This document shows, one piece after another, positions 43,480-50,786 of a stretch of 64,000 nucleotides of DNA. The first letter of the stretch is position 1. Each line of letters opens with the position of its first letter. Position numbers and translations under genes: made by a program. The stretch lies in assembly GCA_964250755.1 (NCBI GenBank), contig CAXUHB010000021.1, positions 1 to 64,000 on the forward strand, given 5' to 3'. The notes under the pieces are model-generated. The model was not told the DNA's origin, ran no database searches, and saw only the letters and a list, made by a program, of their open reading frames with translations. The DNA comes from DASWOJ01 sp964250755. Lineage in GTDB: Bacteria > Pseudomonadota > Alphaproteobacteria > Acetobacterales > Acetobacteraceae.

Positions 43480-44052
43480 ATGATCCCCCCCACCCCCGGC
43501 GCAGACCCGTCCTCCCGCCTGTTCGGCTATGCCCCCCCGCCGGACGGCGCCGGGCCGATTGGGCCGGACCAGGCGTGGCCGGTGCCAGTCGAGTCCAACT
43601 TTACCGACCTCCTGCGCGGCCTGAACCCCCTGCATCATGTGCCGGTGGTCGGCATGATCTACCGGGCCGCGACCGGGGAAACGATCCCGGCGACCATGCG
43701 CGTGCTCGGCGCCGGGATCGTCGGCGGGCCGCTGGGGATGCTGGGCGCGGGCCTGATGGGGCTGGTGGAGGAAATCATACGCGTGGGGCCGGACCGCACC
43801 CGCCCCCCGACGCCGGCCGGAATGTCGGAAACGGGGTCGGAGCGTCCCATGGACCCGGTCACGCCCGGCACCCTGGCACCCGGCCAATACACGACGCTGG
43901 CAACGGCGCTGCCCGAGTTCCTGCAGCCGACCCAACTCGCCCAGGGCGTCATGCCCGGCGCAGTCCCCGATCCCATCCGCGGGCTTGCCGCCTACGCCGC
44001 CGCAGCGCAGGAGTGGCGGGGCGGACAGGCGCTGGAGAAGGGCTTAACATGA
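43480..44052 (+). CDS. Small protein of unknown function, membrane-associated
   Basis: A 190-residue protein. The N-terminus is hydrophilic (IPPTPGADPSSRLFGYAPPP); a central hydrophobic segment is VLGAGIVGGPLGMLGAGLMG at about 75-95, and a Pro-rich tail follows. No domain was recognised. Its stop overlaps the start of the L,D-transpeptidase gene as ATGA, so the two are probably made together and it may be a partner at the cell envelope. Confidence 0.6.
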   Translation: MIPPTPGADPSSRLFGYAPPPDGAGPIGPDQAWPVPVESNFTDLLRGLNPLHHVPVVGMIYRAATGETIPATMRVLGAGIVGGPLGMLGAGLMGLVEEIIRVGPDRTRPPTPAGMSETGSERPMDPVTPGTLAPGQYTTLATALPEFLQPTQLAQGVMPGAVPDPIRGLAAYAAAAQEWRGGQALEKGLT

Positions 44053-44549
44053 GGGCAAGGGTGGCGCGCGATGGCCTGATGGTGATGGGCGGCTGGCAGG
44101 CCCGCGCCGTGCTGGGGTCCGGCGGCGTGCGTGCCCAGAAGCAGGAGGGCGACGGCGCGACCCCCGCCGGGCTGCTGCCGCTGCGCCGCGTCCTGTATCG
44201 CGCCGACCGGTTGCCCCGCCCGCGCGCCGCCGTGCCGGTCACGCCCCTGGCGCCGCACGACGGCTGGTGCGACGACCCGCGGGACAGCGCCTACAACCGT
44301 CCCGTCCGCCTCCCCTATGCGGCGGGGCATGAGGAGCTGTGGCGGACGGACGCCGTCTATGACGTGATCGGCGTCCTCGGCTGGAACGACGCCCCGCCGT
44401 TGCGCGGGGCGCAGCCGCCGGGCAGCGCCATCTTCCTGCACCTGACCCGGCCCGACCGCGCCCCCACCGCCGGCTGCATCGCGCTGGACCGCGTGGACCT
44501 GCTAGCGGTGCTGGCCGCAGGACTGACGGAGATCGAGGTCGAAGAATAG
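44049..44549 (+). CDS. YkuD-family L,D-transpeptidase
   Basis: A 166-residue single-domain enzyme likely to cross-link or trim peptidoglycan stem peptides. The catalytic block is GSAIFLHLTRPDRAPTAGCI with H131 and nucleophile C143. Earlier stretches include GDGATPAGLLPLRRVLYRAD and DDPRDSAYNRPV. No signal peptide or LysM domain is seen, so export needs another explanation or it acts in the cytoplasm, as proposed for some short YkuD members. Coupled to the upstream small gene. Confidence 0.85.
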   Translation: MRARVARDGLMVMGGWQARAVLGSGGVRAQKQEGDGATPAGLLPLRRVLYRADRLPRPRAAVPVTPLAPHDGWCDDPRDSAYNRPVRLPYAAGHEELWRTDAVYDVIGVLGWNDAPPLRGAQPPGSAIFLHLTRPDRAPTAGCIALDRVDLLAVLAAGLTEIEVEE

Positions 44550-44658
44550 CGCTTCCTGGTCCGGCTGAACGATGCCGGCGTCTCCTGGGGTGCCGGCGCG
44601 CGTGGGCGCCTAGCGGCGTGGGGGCTGAGCGCGGGAGCTTGCCTGGCCAGGCCACTGC

Positions 44659-45501
44659 TTATGCGGTGCGTCCGGCATAGAGCGCGCCGGACACGGCCTG
44701 GGCACGCCAGGGACGGGCGTAATGCAGCGGTATCCAGTAGCGGGGATCGTCGCGGTTGATCGCCTGCACCACCAGACCCGGCGCGGCAGGCGGGCAGGCG
44801 CCCAGGACGGCCCCGTCCGGGCCGAACATGCAGCTCGGGTTGGCACCGCTGGCGGCCACCGGGCTGGACAGGCTGATCCAGACGCAGTTGGTCGCGGCAT
44901 GCGCCCGGGCCATCATGCCATAGCGTGCGTCGGCGCTGTACATGGACAGCAGCACGCAATCCGCCTGCAGCCGCTCGTACTCGGCGAACAGCTCGGGAAA
45001 CACGACCTCGATGCACAGGGCGCATCCCAGGCGGATGCCGTCCACCTCGAACATCAGGGGGTCGCGGCCCGGGGTGTACCACCAGGTCAGCTCGGTGTTG
45101 GACAGCTTGCGCTTGCTGTAGCGGCCGGCGATGGCCCCGGTGTCCGAAATGACCAGAAGGCTGTTCTGCGGCCAGGGCGCATCCTGCCCATCCGCCTCCG
45201 CGGCGCGGCACCCGGCCTGGGCGGGCGCGGCCAGCCGCTGGTTGCAGCCCAGCACGGCCCAGACGCCCAACTGCCGGGCCAGGCTGGCCACGGCCTCAAG
45301 CTCCTCCTGCAGGGCGGTCCAGTCCACCTCCGCCCAGCCGCCGATCTGCTCGATGACGTAGCCGGACAGGGCGGCCTCGGGAAAGTGGACCAGGCGCGCG
45401 CCGGCCTGCGCGGCGATGTGCAGCATGGACCTGATCCCGGCGCCATTGCGCCGCACATCGGGGCTGATGCAGGTCTGGGCGGTTGCAAGGACCAGGGCCA
45501 T
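44659..45501 (-). CDS. Nitrilase-superfamily carbon-nitrogen hydrolase
   Basis: A 280-residue amidase/carbamoylase-like enzyme with the full catalytic triad: E42 in LVHFPEAALSGY, K130 in GRYSKRKLSNTE and C163 in GCALCIEVVFPE. The pattern AIAGRYSKRKL and WISLSSPVAASG are typical of the branch that includes N-carbamoyl and omega-amidase types. The precise substrate is not clear. The start was set at 45501; an ATG six codons earlier is possible. It reads toward the transpeptidase gene. Confidence 0.85.
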   Translation of the reverse strand: MALVLATAQTCISPDVRRNGAGIRSMLHIAAQAGARLVHFPEAALSGYVIEQIGGWAEVDWTALQEELEAVASLARQLGVWAVLGCNQRLAAPAQAGCRAAEADGQDAPWPQNSLLVISDTGAIAGRYSKRKLSNTELTWWYTPGRDPLMFEVDGIRLGCALCIEVVFPELFAEYERLQADCVLLSMYSADARYGMMARAHAATNCVWISLSSPVAASGANPSCMFGPDGAVLGACPPAAPGLVVQAINRDDPRYWIPLHYARPWRAQAVSGALYAGRTA

Positions 45502-45592
45502 GCAACCTGCATGGGGCATTGTCTCTGCTGTCGCAACGACTGCCTCGCGACGAAGTGTAACCCGGCGTCGCCCGGGCCGCCCAATGCCGCAG

Positions 45593-46471
45593 CTACGACA
45601 GGCCGAGCCAACCCAAGGCATAGGGCAGGCCGACAACAGCTCCGGCGCCCAGGGCGGACAGGATGATGGCTGCGGCGCAGGCCCGCAGGAGGCGCGGCAG
45701 GGCCGGGCCGGCAGGCGGCAGCGGCGCAAGGGCTTGCTCCTCCAGAAGCACTCCAGGAGGCGCCCCGTGCCAATCCGGTTCCGGCACCGGGGGTGCGGCG
45801 TCGCGCTGGCCCAGGCCGGCGGACGCCGCCAGGGAGAAAACGTCCGGTGCGGGGGGGACAACAGGCCCGGTCCAGGCCTGCACGTGCGCCGCCGCCGGGG
45901 CAGGCGCCGCCTCGGCGTGGGCGGCGCTGGGTAGCGTGGTGATGGCGGCGCGGATGTCCAGCAGCGCCGGCTCCCTCAGCAGCGACTTGAAGGACGGCCC
46001 GCCGGCCAGGATAAGGTGCAGCGGGGCCAAGGCGCCGCTGGGCCGGCCGTTCGGCGCAACCAGGCGGGCCAGGGTGCGCAAGGTGCTGATGGCCAGCGTC
46101 TCCGCCTGCTCGATCACCAGGACGACGCGGCTCTCGCCGGTGCGGCGCTGGCAGAGTCGCTGCATCGCCTCGTCCGCGGCGTCATCGGGCAGCAGGCCGA
46201 TCTCCTCCTGCCCGGCCTGGATCAGGATGCGCTCGGTCGTGAGGGGCGAGCGGAGCGGGTTGCTGCTGCGTATGATGCGCGCGCCTGCAGCAACCGGGGC
46301 GATGGCGGCATGCACGGCAGCCTCCAGCTCCGCCCCGGCGCCGAGCAGCACCGTGACCTGCGGGGCGATGCCGGGCCGGGCGGCGGCGAGCAGGTTCAGA
46401 TGTGCATTCGGCAACGGCCGACCCTCCAGGTGCCCGAACTTTATTGCAACATCCTGGGCCGCGATCAACAC
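45593..46471 (-). CDS. AAA-like protein without Walker A, C-terminal helix
   Basis: A 292-residue protein starting with GTG at 46471, 30 bases after the opp permease stop. The middle resembles the ExeA-type AAA fold: RVVLVIEQAETLAISTLRTL looks like Walker B, and LAPLHLILAGGPSFKSLL like the sensor strand. The place of Walker A holds VTVLLGAGAELEAAVHAA, with no GxxGxGKT. The protein ends in a Pro-rich linker and one membrane helix (IILSALGAGAVVGLPYAL). It may be a degenerate, non-hydrolysing AAA protein at the envelope. The start and function are uncertain. Confidence 0.6.
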   Translation of the reverse strand: MLIAAQDVAIKFGHLEGRPLPNAHLNLLAAARPGIAPQVTVLLGAGAELEAAVHAAIAPVAAGARIIRSSNPLRSPLTTERILIQAGQEEIGLLPDDAADEAMQRLCQRRTGESRVVLVIEQAETLAISTLRTLARLVAPNGRPSGALAPLHLILAGGPSFKSLLREPALLDIRAAITTLPSAAHAEAAPAPAAAHVQAWTGPVVPPAPDVFSLAASAGLGQRDAAPPVPEPDWHGAPPGVLLEEQALAPLPPAGPALPRLLRACAAAIILSALGAGAVVGLPYALGWLGLS

Positions 46472-46500
46472 CAGATCGTGAACACGCCCGCGCAGGGCGG

Positions 46501-47415
46501 CTACTCGCCCCGGGGGTCGAAGGCCTGGCGCAGCCCGTCGCCCAGCAGGTTGACTGCGATCACCGTCAGGAAGATCAGCAGCCCCGGCAGCACCGCCAGC
46601 AGCGGCGCGGAGGTCACCAGGTCCTGCGCGTTGTTCAGCATGTTGCCCCAGCTCGGCGTGGGCGGGACGATGCCGTAGCCCAGGAAGCTCAGCGTGCTCT
46701 CGAACAGGATCACCCGCCCGACCGTGAGCGTGACGGCGACGATCAGCGGGCTGGCGGCGTTGGGCAGGATGTGCGCCAGGACGACATACAGCGCCCCGCC
46801 GCCACTGGCCCGGGCGGAGGTGACGAACTCCCGTTCCTTCAGCGCCAGCGTCGCCGCGCGCACCACCCGGGCCACGGCGGTCCAGTCGAACACCGAGATG
46901 ATGACGACCACCCGCCAGAAGCTGGCCGCGCCCGACCGCGCAAAGTCCTGCGAGAAGCCAAGCTTGGTCAGGTCCAGCGCCCCCAGCACGATCAGCAGCG
47001 GCAGCAGCGGCAGCGCCAGCACCCCGTCGGTCGCGCGCATCAGCGCCCCGTCCACCGCTCCGCCGAAATACCCGGCGGCGACGCCAATGGCCGCACCCAC
47101 GACCGCACCCACCAGGGTCGCGATCAGCCCGACCAGCAGGCTGACCTGCCCGCCCACCATCAGCCGCACCAGCACGTCCCGCCCGGCGTCGTCGGTGCCC
47201 AGCAGGTGGACCGGCCCCGGCGGGTCGAAGCGGCCCATCAGGTCCGTCGTCGTCGGGTCCACCCCCAGTAGCGCCTGCACCGGCCAGGCCGCCAGGCAGA
47301 ACAGCACGACCAGCGCCAGCAACCCCAGCGCCGCCATGCCGGTGCGGTGCCGGCGGAAGCGGCGCAGGCGCAGGCGCCAGGGGCTGACAGGGGCGTCGAG
47401 TGCTGTGGTGTTCAC
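46501..47415 (-). CDS. Peptide ABC transporter permease (DppC/OppC type)
   Basis: A 304-residue inner-membrane permease with about six helices. It has the N-terminal HRTGMAALGLLALVVLFCLA, the conserved HLLGTDDAGRDVLVRLMVGG, and the EAA loop near 205-225 (ERE-FVTSARASGGGALYVVL) that docks to the ATPases. GTG start at 47415. It follows the DppB-type gene with a palindromic repeat between them. Last transporter gene of the operon. Confidence 0.93.
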   Translation of the reverse strand: MNTTALDAPVSPWRLRLRRFRRHRTGMAALGLLALVVLFCLAAWPVQALLGVDPTTTDLMGRFDPPGPVHLLGTDDAGRDVLVRLMVGGQVSLLVGLIATLVGAVVGAAIGVAAGYFGGAVDGALMRATDGVLALPLLPLLIVLGALDLTKLGFSQDFARSGAASFWRVVVIISVFDWTAVARVVRAATLALKEREFVTSARASGGGALYVVLAHILPNAASPLIVAVTLTVGRVILFESTLSFLGYGIVPPTPSWGNMLNNAQDLVTSAPLLAVLPGLLIFLTVIAVNLLGDGLRQAFDPRGE

Positions 47416-47445
47416 GGAGCAGGCACTCGCGGCGCCGCAAAAACC

Positions 47446-47547
47446 CCGTCATTGCGAGGCGCGCAGCGCCGCGGCAATCCAGGGGCGGCAAGGGCTGCGT
47501 TGGCGGCCCCTGGACCGCCGCGGCGCAAGCGCGCCCCGCAATGACGG
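47446..47547. repeat. Long palindromic repeat between the two permease genes
   Basis: Starts CGTCATTGCGAGGCGCGC and ends with the complement GCGCGCCCCGCAATGACGG, with further paired pieces (CCGCGGC and CAGGGGC against GCCCCTG and GCCGCGG). It is the common CGTCATTGCGAG type of dispersed palindrome known from many alphaproteobacteria. It is transcribed with the operon. Confidence 0.85.
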
Positions 47548-47557
47548 AGACTCACGC

Positions 47558-48511
47558 TCACCGCAAGCTGATCCGCGGGTCCAGCCAGCCATAGGCCAGG
47601 TCCGCCAGCAGGTTGCTCGCCAGCGTCACCAGGGTCGCGAACAGCAGCCCGGCCAGCGCCAGGTTGTAGTCGTTGCCCAGGATGGAGTCGTAGATCATCT
47701 TGCCCATGCCGGGCTGGGCGAACATGGTTTCGGTGATCAGCGCCCCGCCGAACAGGGTGCCGAAGCTGAGGGCGATGACGGTCACGACGGGGATCATCGC
47801 ATTCCGCAGGGCATGGGCGCGCACCACCCGGGCCTCGGTGGCGCCCTTGGCGCGGGCGGTGCGAACCCAGTCCATCCGCAGCACGTCCACCATCGCCGCG
47901 CGCACGTAGCGCACGAACTGCCCGGCGGTGGACAGGGCCAGCGTCAGCACCGGCAGCACCAGGTGGCGCACCACGTCCGCCCAGCCGCCGTCGCCGACCG
48001 TGCCGACCCCGCCCGCCGGCAGCCAGTGCAAGTTGACGGCAAAGATCAGGATGAACACCAGCGCCAGCCAGAACACCGGCACCGACACCCCGGCCAGCGC
48101 CGCCACGCTGATCGCCCCATCCACCCACCCGCCGGGCCGCAGCGCCGCAAGCGTCCCCAGCACCAGCGCCAACGCGACCGCCAGCGTGAAGCCGCCCAGC
48201 ATCAGCTTGGCGGTCTGCCAAAGCGCCGGCCCCATGACCTCCAGCACTGGGCGGGCATGGATGCGGCTGTAGCCGAGGTCTCCCCCCAACGCGGCCTGCA
48301 GCCAGCGGAGGTAGCGGAGCAGGATGGGCTGATCCAGTCCGTAGATGGCCCGCAGCCGCGCCGCGGCCTCGGGCGTCATGCCAGGGTTGCTGGCCATCAT
48401 GAGGTCTATGGGATCACCGGGCATGAGGCCGATGAGGCCGTAGATGACGAAGGACATGACGAGCAGGACGAGAAGGGTCTGCAGAATGCGGCGGAGGATA
48501 AAGCGGGTCAT
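47558..48511 (-). CDS. Peptide ABC transporter permease (DppB/OppB type)
   Basis: A 317-residue permease starting MTRFILRRILQTLLVLLVM, the usual DppB N-terminus. It has GDPIDLMMASNPGMTPEAAA, LGYSRIHARPVLEVMGPALW and an EAA loop at about 210-235 (DWVRTARAKGATEARVV). With the DppC-type protein it forms the channel. The gap to the upstream ATPase gene is filled by a head-to-head pair of palindromic repeats. Confidence 0.93.
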   Translation of the reverse strand: MTRFILRRILQTLLVLLVMSFVIYGLIGLMPGDPIDLMMASNPGMTPEAAARLRAIYGLDQPILLRYLRWLQAALGGDLGYSRIHARPVLEVMGPALWQTAKLMLGGFTLAVALALVLGTLAALRPGGWVDGAISVAALAGVSVPVFWLALVFILIFAVNLHWLPAGGVGTVGDGGWADVVRHLVLPVLTLALSTAGQFVRYVRAAMVDVLRMDWVRTARAKGATEARVVRAHALRNAMIPVVTVIALSFGTLFGGALITETMFAQPGMGKMIYDSILGNDYNLALAGLLFATLVTLASNLLADLAYGWLDPRISLR

Positions 48512-48526
48512 GGGAGGATGACCGCC

Positions 48527-48672
48527 TGCTCCCTCTCCCTCCGGGAGAGGGCCGGGGTGAGGGAAGCCTCGCAGCGCCGGCCTTGACCCGTGGAGGGGCG
48601 TGCGCCCTCGTAGTAAGAGACCGCGCTTGCGGTTTCTCTCACCCCAACCCTCTCCCGAAGGGGGAGGGAGAA
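48527..48672. repeat. Palindromic repeat doublet (opp operon, ATPase/permease gap)
   Basis: A unit at 48527-48567 (GCTCCCTCTCCCTCC core, GGGGTGAGGG) is followed by its inverted partner at 48634-48672. Each unit is itself a hairpin, and together they form a long inverted repeat of about 145 bases, filling the intergenic gap. Confidence 0.85.
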
Positions 48673-48683
48673 GAAAGCCCCCG

Positions 48684-49628
48684 CTACCACGGAAAATGAC
48701 AAGCCGCCGCCTGCCCCGCCGCCAGCTCCCGCAACACCGGCGGCTCCGTCCGGCAAACCGCCTGCACCTTCGGGCAGCGCGGGTGGAACACGCACCCGGG
48801 CGGCGGCGCCAGCGGGCTGGGCATCTCGCCCTTGATGGCCGCACCCCGCGCCCGGCGGCGGCCGATGCGGGGCACGGCGTCCAGCAGCGCCTGCGTGTAG
48901 GGGTGCGCGGGGCGGGCGAACAGGGCGTCGCGCGCCGCCACCTCCACCAGCCGGCCCAGATACAGCACCGCCACCCGGTCGGCCAGGTGATGCACCACCG
49001 CCAGGTCGTGGCTGATGAACAAATACGCCAGGCCGTTCCTTGACGATCCCTGCAAATCCCGCAGCAGGTTCAGCACCTGGCTCTGGATGGACACGTCCAG
49101 CGCCGACAGCGGCTCGTCCGCCACGATCAAACGCGGGGCAGGGGCCAGGGCACGGGCGATGGCGATGCGCTGGCGCTGCCCGCCGCTGAACTCGTGCGGA
49201 TAGCGGTTCAGCGCGTCGCGCGGCAGGCCCACCTGCTCCACGAGTGCGGCGGCGCGGGCGCGGCGGTCCGCCGGGGTGCCGATGCGCCCGATGCGCAAGG
49301 GTTCGGCGATGATCTCTGACACCGGCATCCGCGGGTCCAGCGCGCCATAGGGGTCCTGGAACACCACCTGGATCGCCCGCCGGCTGGCCGCATCCGGCGC
49401 CCGCCCGTCGAAGCGCACCCGCCCCCGCGTCGGCGCGCGCAGCCCGGCCACCACGTTCCCCAGCGTGCTCTTGCCGCTGCCGCTCTCCCCCACCACCGCC
49501 AGCGCCTCCCCGGGGGCAACCTCGAACGACACGTCCTCCACCGCGCGCAGCACACGGGGCGTGCCGAACCATCCGCCGCCCTGCGGAAAGTGGACGCTGA
49601 CGCCCTCGACCTGGAGCAGCGGAGTCAT
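48684..49628 (-). CDS. Peptide ABC transporter ATPase (DppF/OppF type)
   Basis: A 314-residue ATPase with Walker A GESGSGKST, signature FSGGQRQRIAIARALA, Walker B LIVADEPLSALD, and the H-loop FISHDLAVVHHLADRVAVLY. The C-terminal oligopeptide domain ends CVFHPRCPKVQAVCRTEPPV, the cysteine cluster typical of Dpp/OppF. It pairs with the DppD-type ATPase encoded just upstream, 10 bases away. Confidence 0.93.
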   Translation of the reverse strand: MTPLLQVEGVSVHFPQGGGWFGTPRVLRAVEDVSFEVAPGEALAVVGESGSGKSTLGNVVAGLRAPTRGRVRFDGRAPDAASRRAIQVVFQDPYGALDPRMPVSEIIAEPLRIGRIGTPADRRARAAALVEQVGLPRDALNRYPHEFSGGQRQRIAIARALAPAPRLIVADEPLSALDVSIQSQVLNLLRDLQGSSRNGLAYLFISHDLAVVHHLADRVAVLYLGRLVEVAARDALFARPAHPYTQALLDAVPRIGRRRARGAAIKGEMPSPLAPPPGCVFHPRCPKVQAVCRTEPPVLRELAAGQAAACHFPW

Positions 49629-49638
49629 GCCGTCACCA

Positions 49639-50682
49639 TCACGGACCGGGCCGTATGCATGCGGCCCAGCGGCCCGGCGCGTGCTCCTCCAACGGCGGCT
49701 CGGCCTCCGTGCAGGCGGCAACCACCTTGGGGCAGCGGGGCGCGAAGCGGCAACCGGCGGCCCGGGCGCCCATGTCGGGCACGCCGCCGGGGATGACGGG
49801 CAGGTGCGGCACGCGCCGGGCCGGGTCGGGCAGGGTGGCCAGCAGCCCGGCGGTGTAGGGATGCAGCGGCTGCGCGAACAGCGCGTCAGCCGGCGCGCGC
49901 TCCACCACGCGGCCGGCGTACATGACCACCACCTCGTCCGCCAGCTCGCTGATGACGGCCAGGTTGTGGCTGATGAACTGGATGGCGGCCCCGGTCTCCT
50001 CCTGCATGGCCAACATCAGGTCGAGAATTTGCGCCTGGATCGTCACGTCCAGCGCAGTCGTCGGCTCGTCGGCCAGCAGCAGGGCAGGGCGGCAGGCCAG
50101 GGCCATGGCGATCATGGCGCGCTGGCGCTGCCCGCCGCTCATCTGGTGCGGGTAGGCCCGGGCGCGCTCCCGCGCGGCGGGGATGCCGACCTGGTCCAGC
50201 AGGTCCACCGCGCGGTCCAGCGCGGCAGGCCAGGCCAGGCCGCGGTGCAGCACCAACGCCTCGGCGATCTGGCGTCCGGCGGTCATGGTGGGATTGAGGG
50301 CGGACATGGGGTCCTGGAACACCATCGCCACCTCCGCCCCGCGCATCGCGCGCCACGCAGCGGCGGACTGCCCGGCAATCTCCCGCCCATGCACCCGTAT
50401 GCTGCCCGACACCTGGCCGGGCCGGGGCACCAGCCCCATGAGGGCAAGTGCGGTCATGCTCTTGCCGCACCCGCTCTCGCCCACGACGCCCAGGGTCCGG
50501 CCCGGCGCGATGGAGTATCCGACGCCGGCCACGACCATGCGGGGACCGGTGGGAAGGTCGAAGGCGACGCAGAGGTTCTCGACCTCAAGAACAGGCGCTG
50601 CCTGCCCTGCTCCCTCTCCCTCCGGGGTCAAACTGCGAAGCAGTTTACGGCCGGGGTGAGGGAAGCCACGCAGCGCTGGCAT
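49639..50682 (-). CDS. Peptide ABC transporter ATPase (DppD/OppD type), repeat-derived start
   Basis: An ATPase of the same transporter with Walker A GESGCGKSM, MSGGQRQRAMIAMALA, LLLADEPTTALDVTIQAQIL, H-loop FISHNLAVISELADEV and the Cys-rich end CRFAPRCPKVVAACTEAEPP. The conserved domain begins at about residue 31 (PVLEVENLCVAFD). No ATG or GTG exists near that point; the only ATG is at 50682, inside the palindromic repeat, which encodes the first 27 residues (GFPHPGRKLLRSLTPEGEG). A TTG 17 codons downstream of that ATG is an alternative. Confidence 0.88.
   Translation of the reverse strand: MPALRGFPHPGRKLLRSLTPEGEGAGQAAPVLEVENLCVAFDLPTGPRMVVAGVGYSIAPGRTLGVVGESGCGKSMTALALMGLVPRPGQVSGSIRVHGREIAGQSAAAWRAMRGAEVAMVFQDPMSALNPTMTAGRQIAEALVLHRGLAWPAALDRAVDLLDQVGIPAARERARAYPHQMSGGQRQRAMIAMALACRPALLLADEPTTALDVTIQAQILDLMLAMQEETGAAIQFISHNLAVISELADEVVVMYAGRVVERAPADALFAQPLHPYTAGLLATLPDPARRVPHLPVIPGGVPDMGARAAGCRFAPRCPKVVAACTEAEPPLEEHAPGRWAACIRPGP
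50611..50653. repeat. Palindromic repeat variant with inner hairpin (oppD-like 5' end)
   Basis: Repeat-family unit carrying the inner palindrome AAACTGC-GAA-GCAGTTT (50630-50646). It supplies coding sequence for the N-terminus of the DppD-type ATPase and is the left half of a doublet with 50730-50770. Confidence 0.8.
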
Positions 50683-50729
50683 CGGGCTGGACAGAGACTA
50701 AGCCCGTCTGACGGAGATGAAGGCGCTGG

Positions 50730-50770
50730 CTGCCTCCCTCACCCCAACCCTCTCCCGGCGGGAGAGGGGG
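50730..50770. repeat. Palindromic repeat unit, partner in the SBP/ATPase gap
   Basis: Inverted partner of 50611-50653 (CTGCCTCCCTCACCCCAACC start, ends GGGAGAGGGGGCAG) between the binding-protein gene and the DppD-type gene. Confidence 0.8.
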
Positions 50771-50786
50771 CAGGCAGTGCCAGCTC

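Noticed and set aside
45593..47491. Single very long minus-strand frame of 632 codons
   Set aside because: Its first 340 codons are an out-of-frame shadow of the DppC-type permease; only the last 292 are used.
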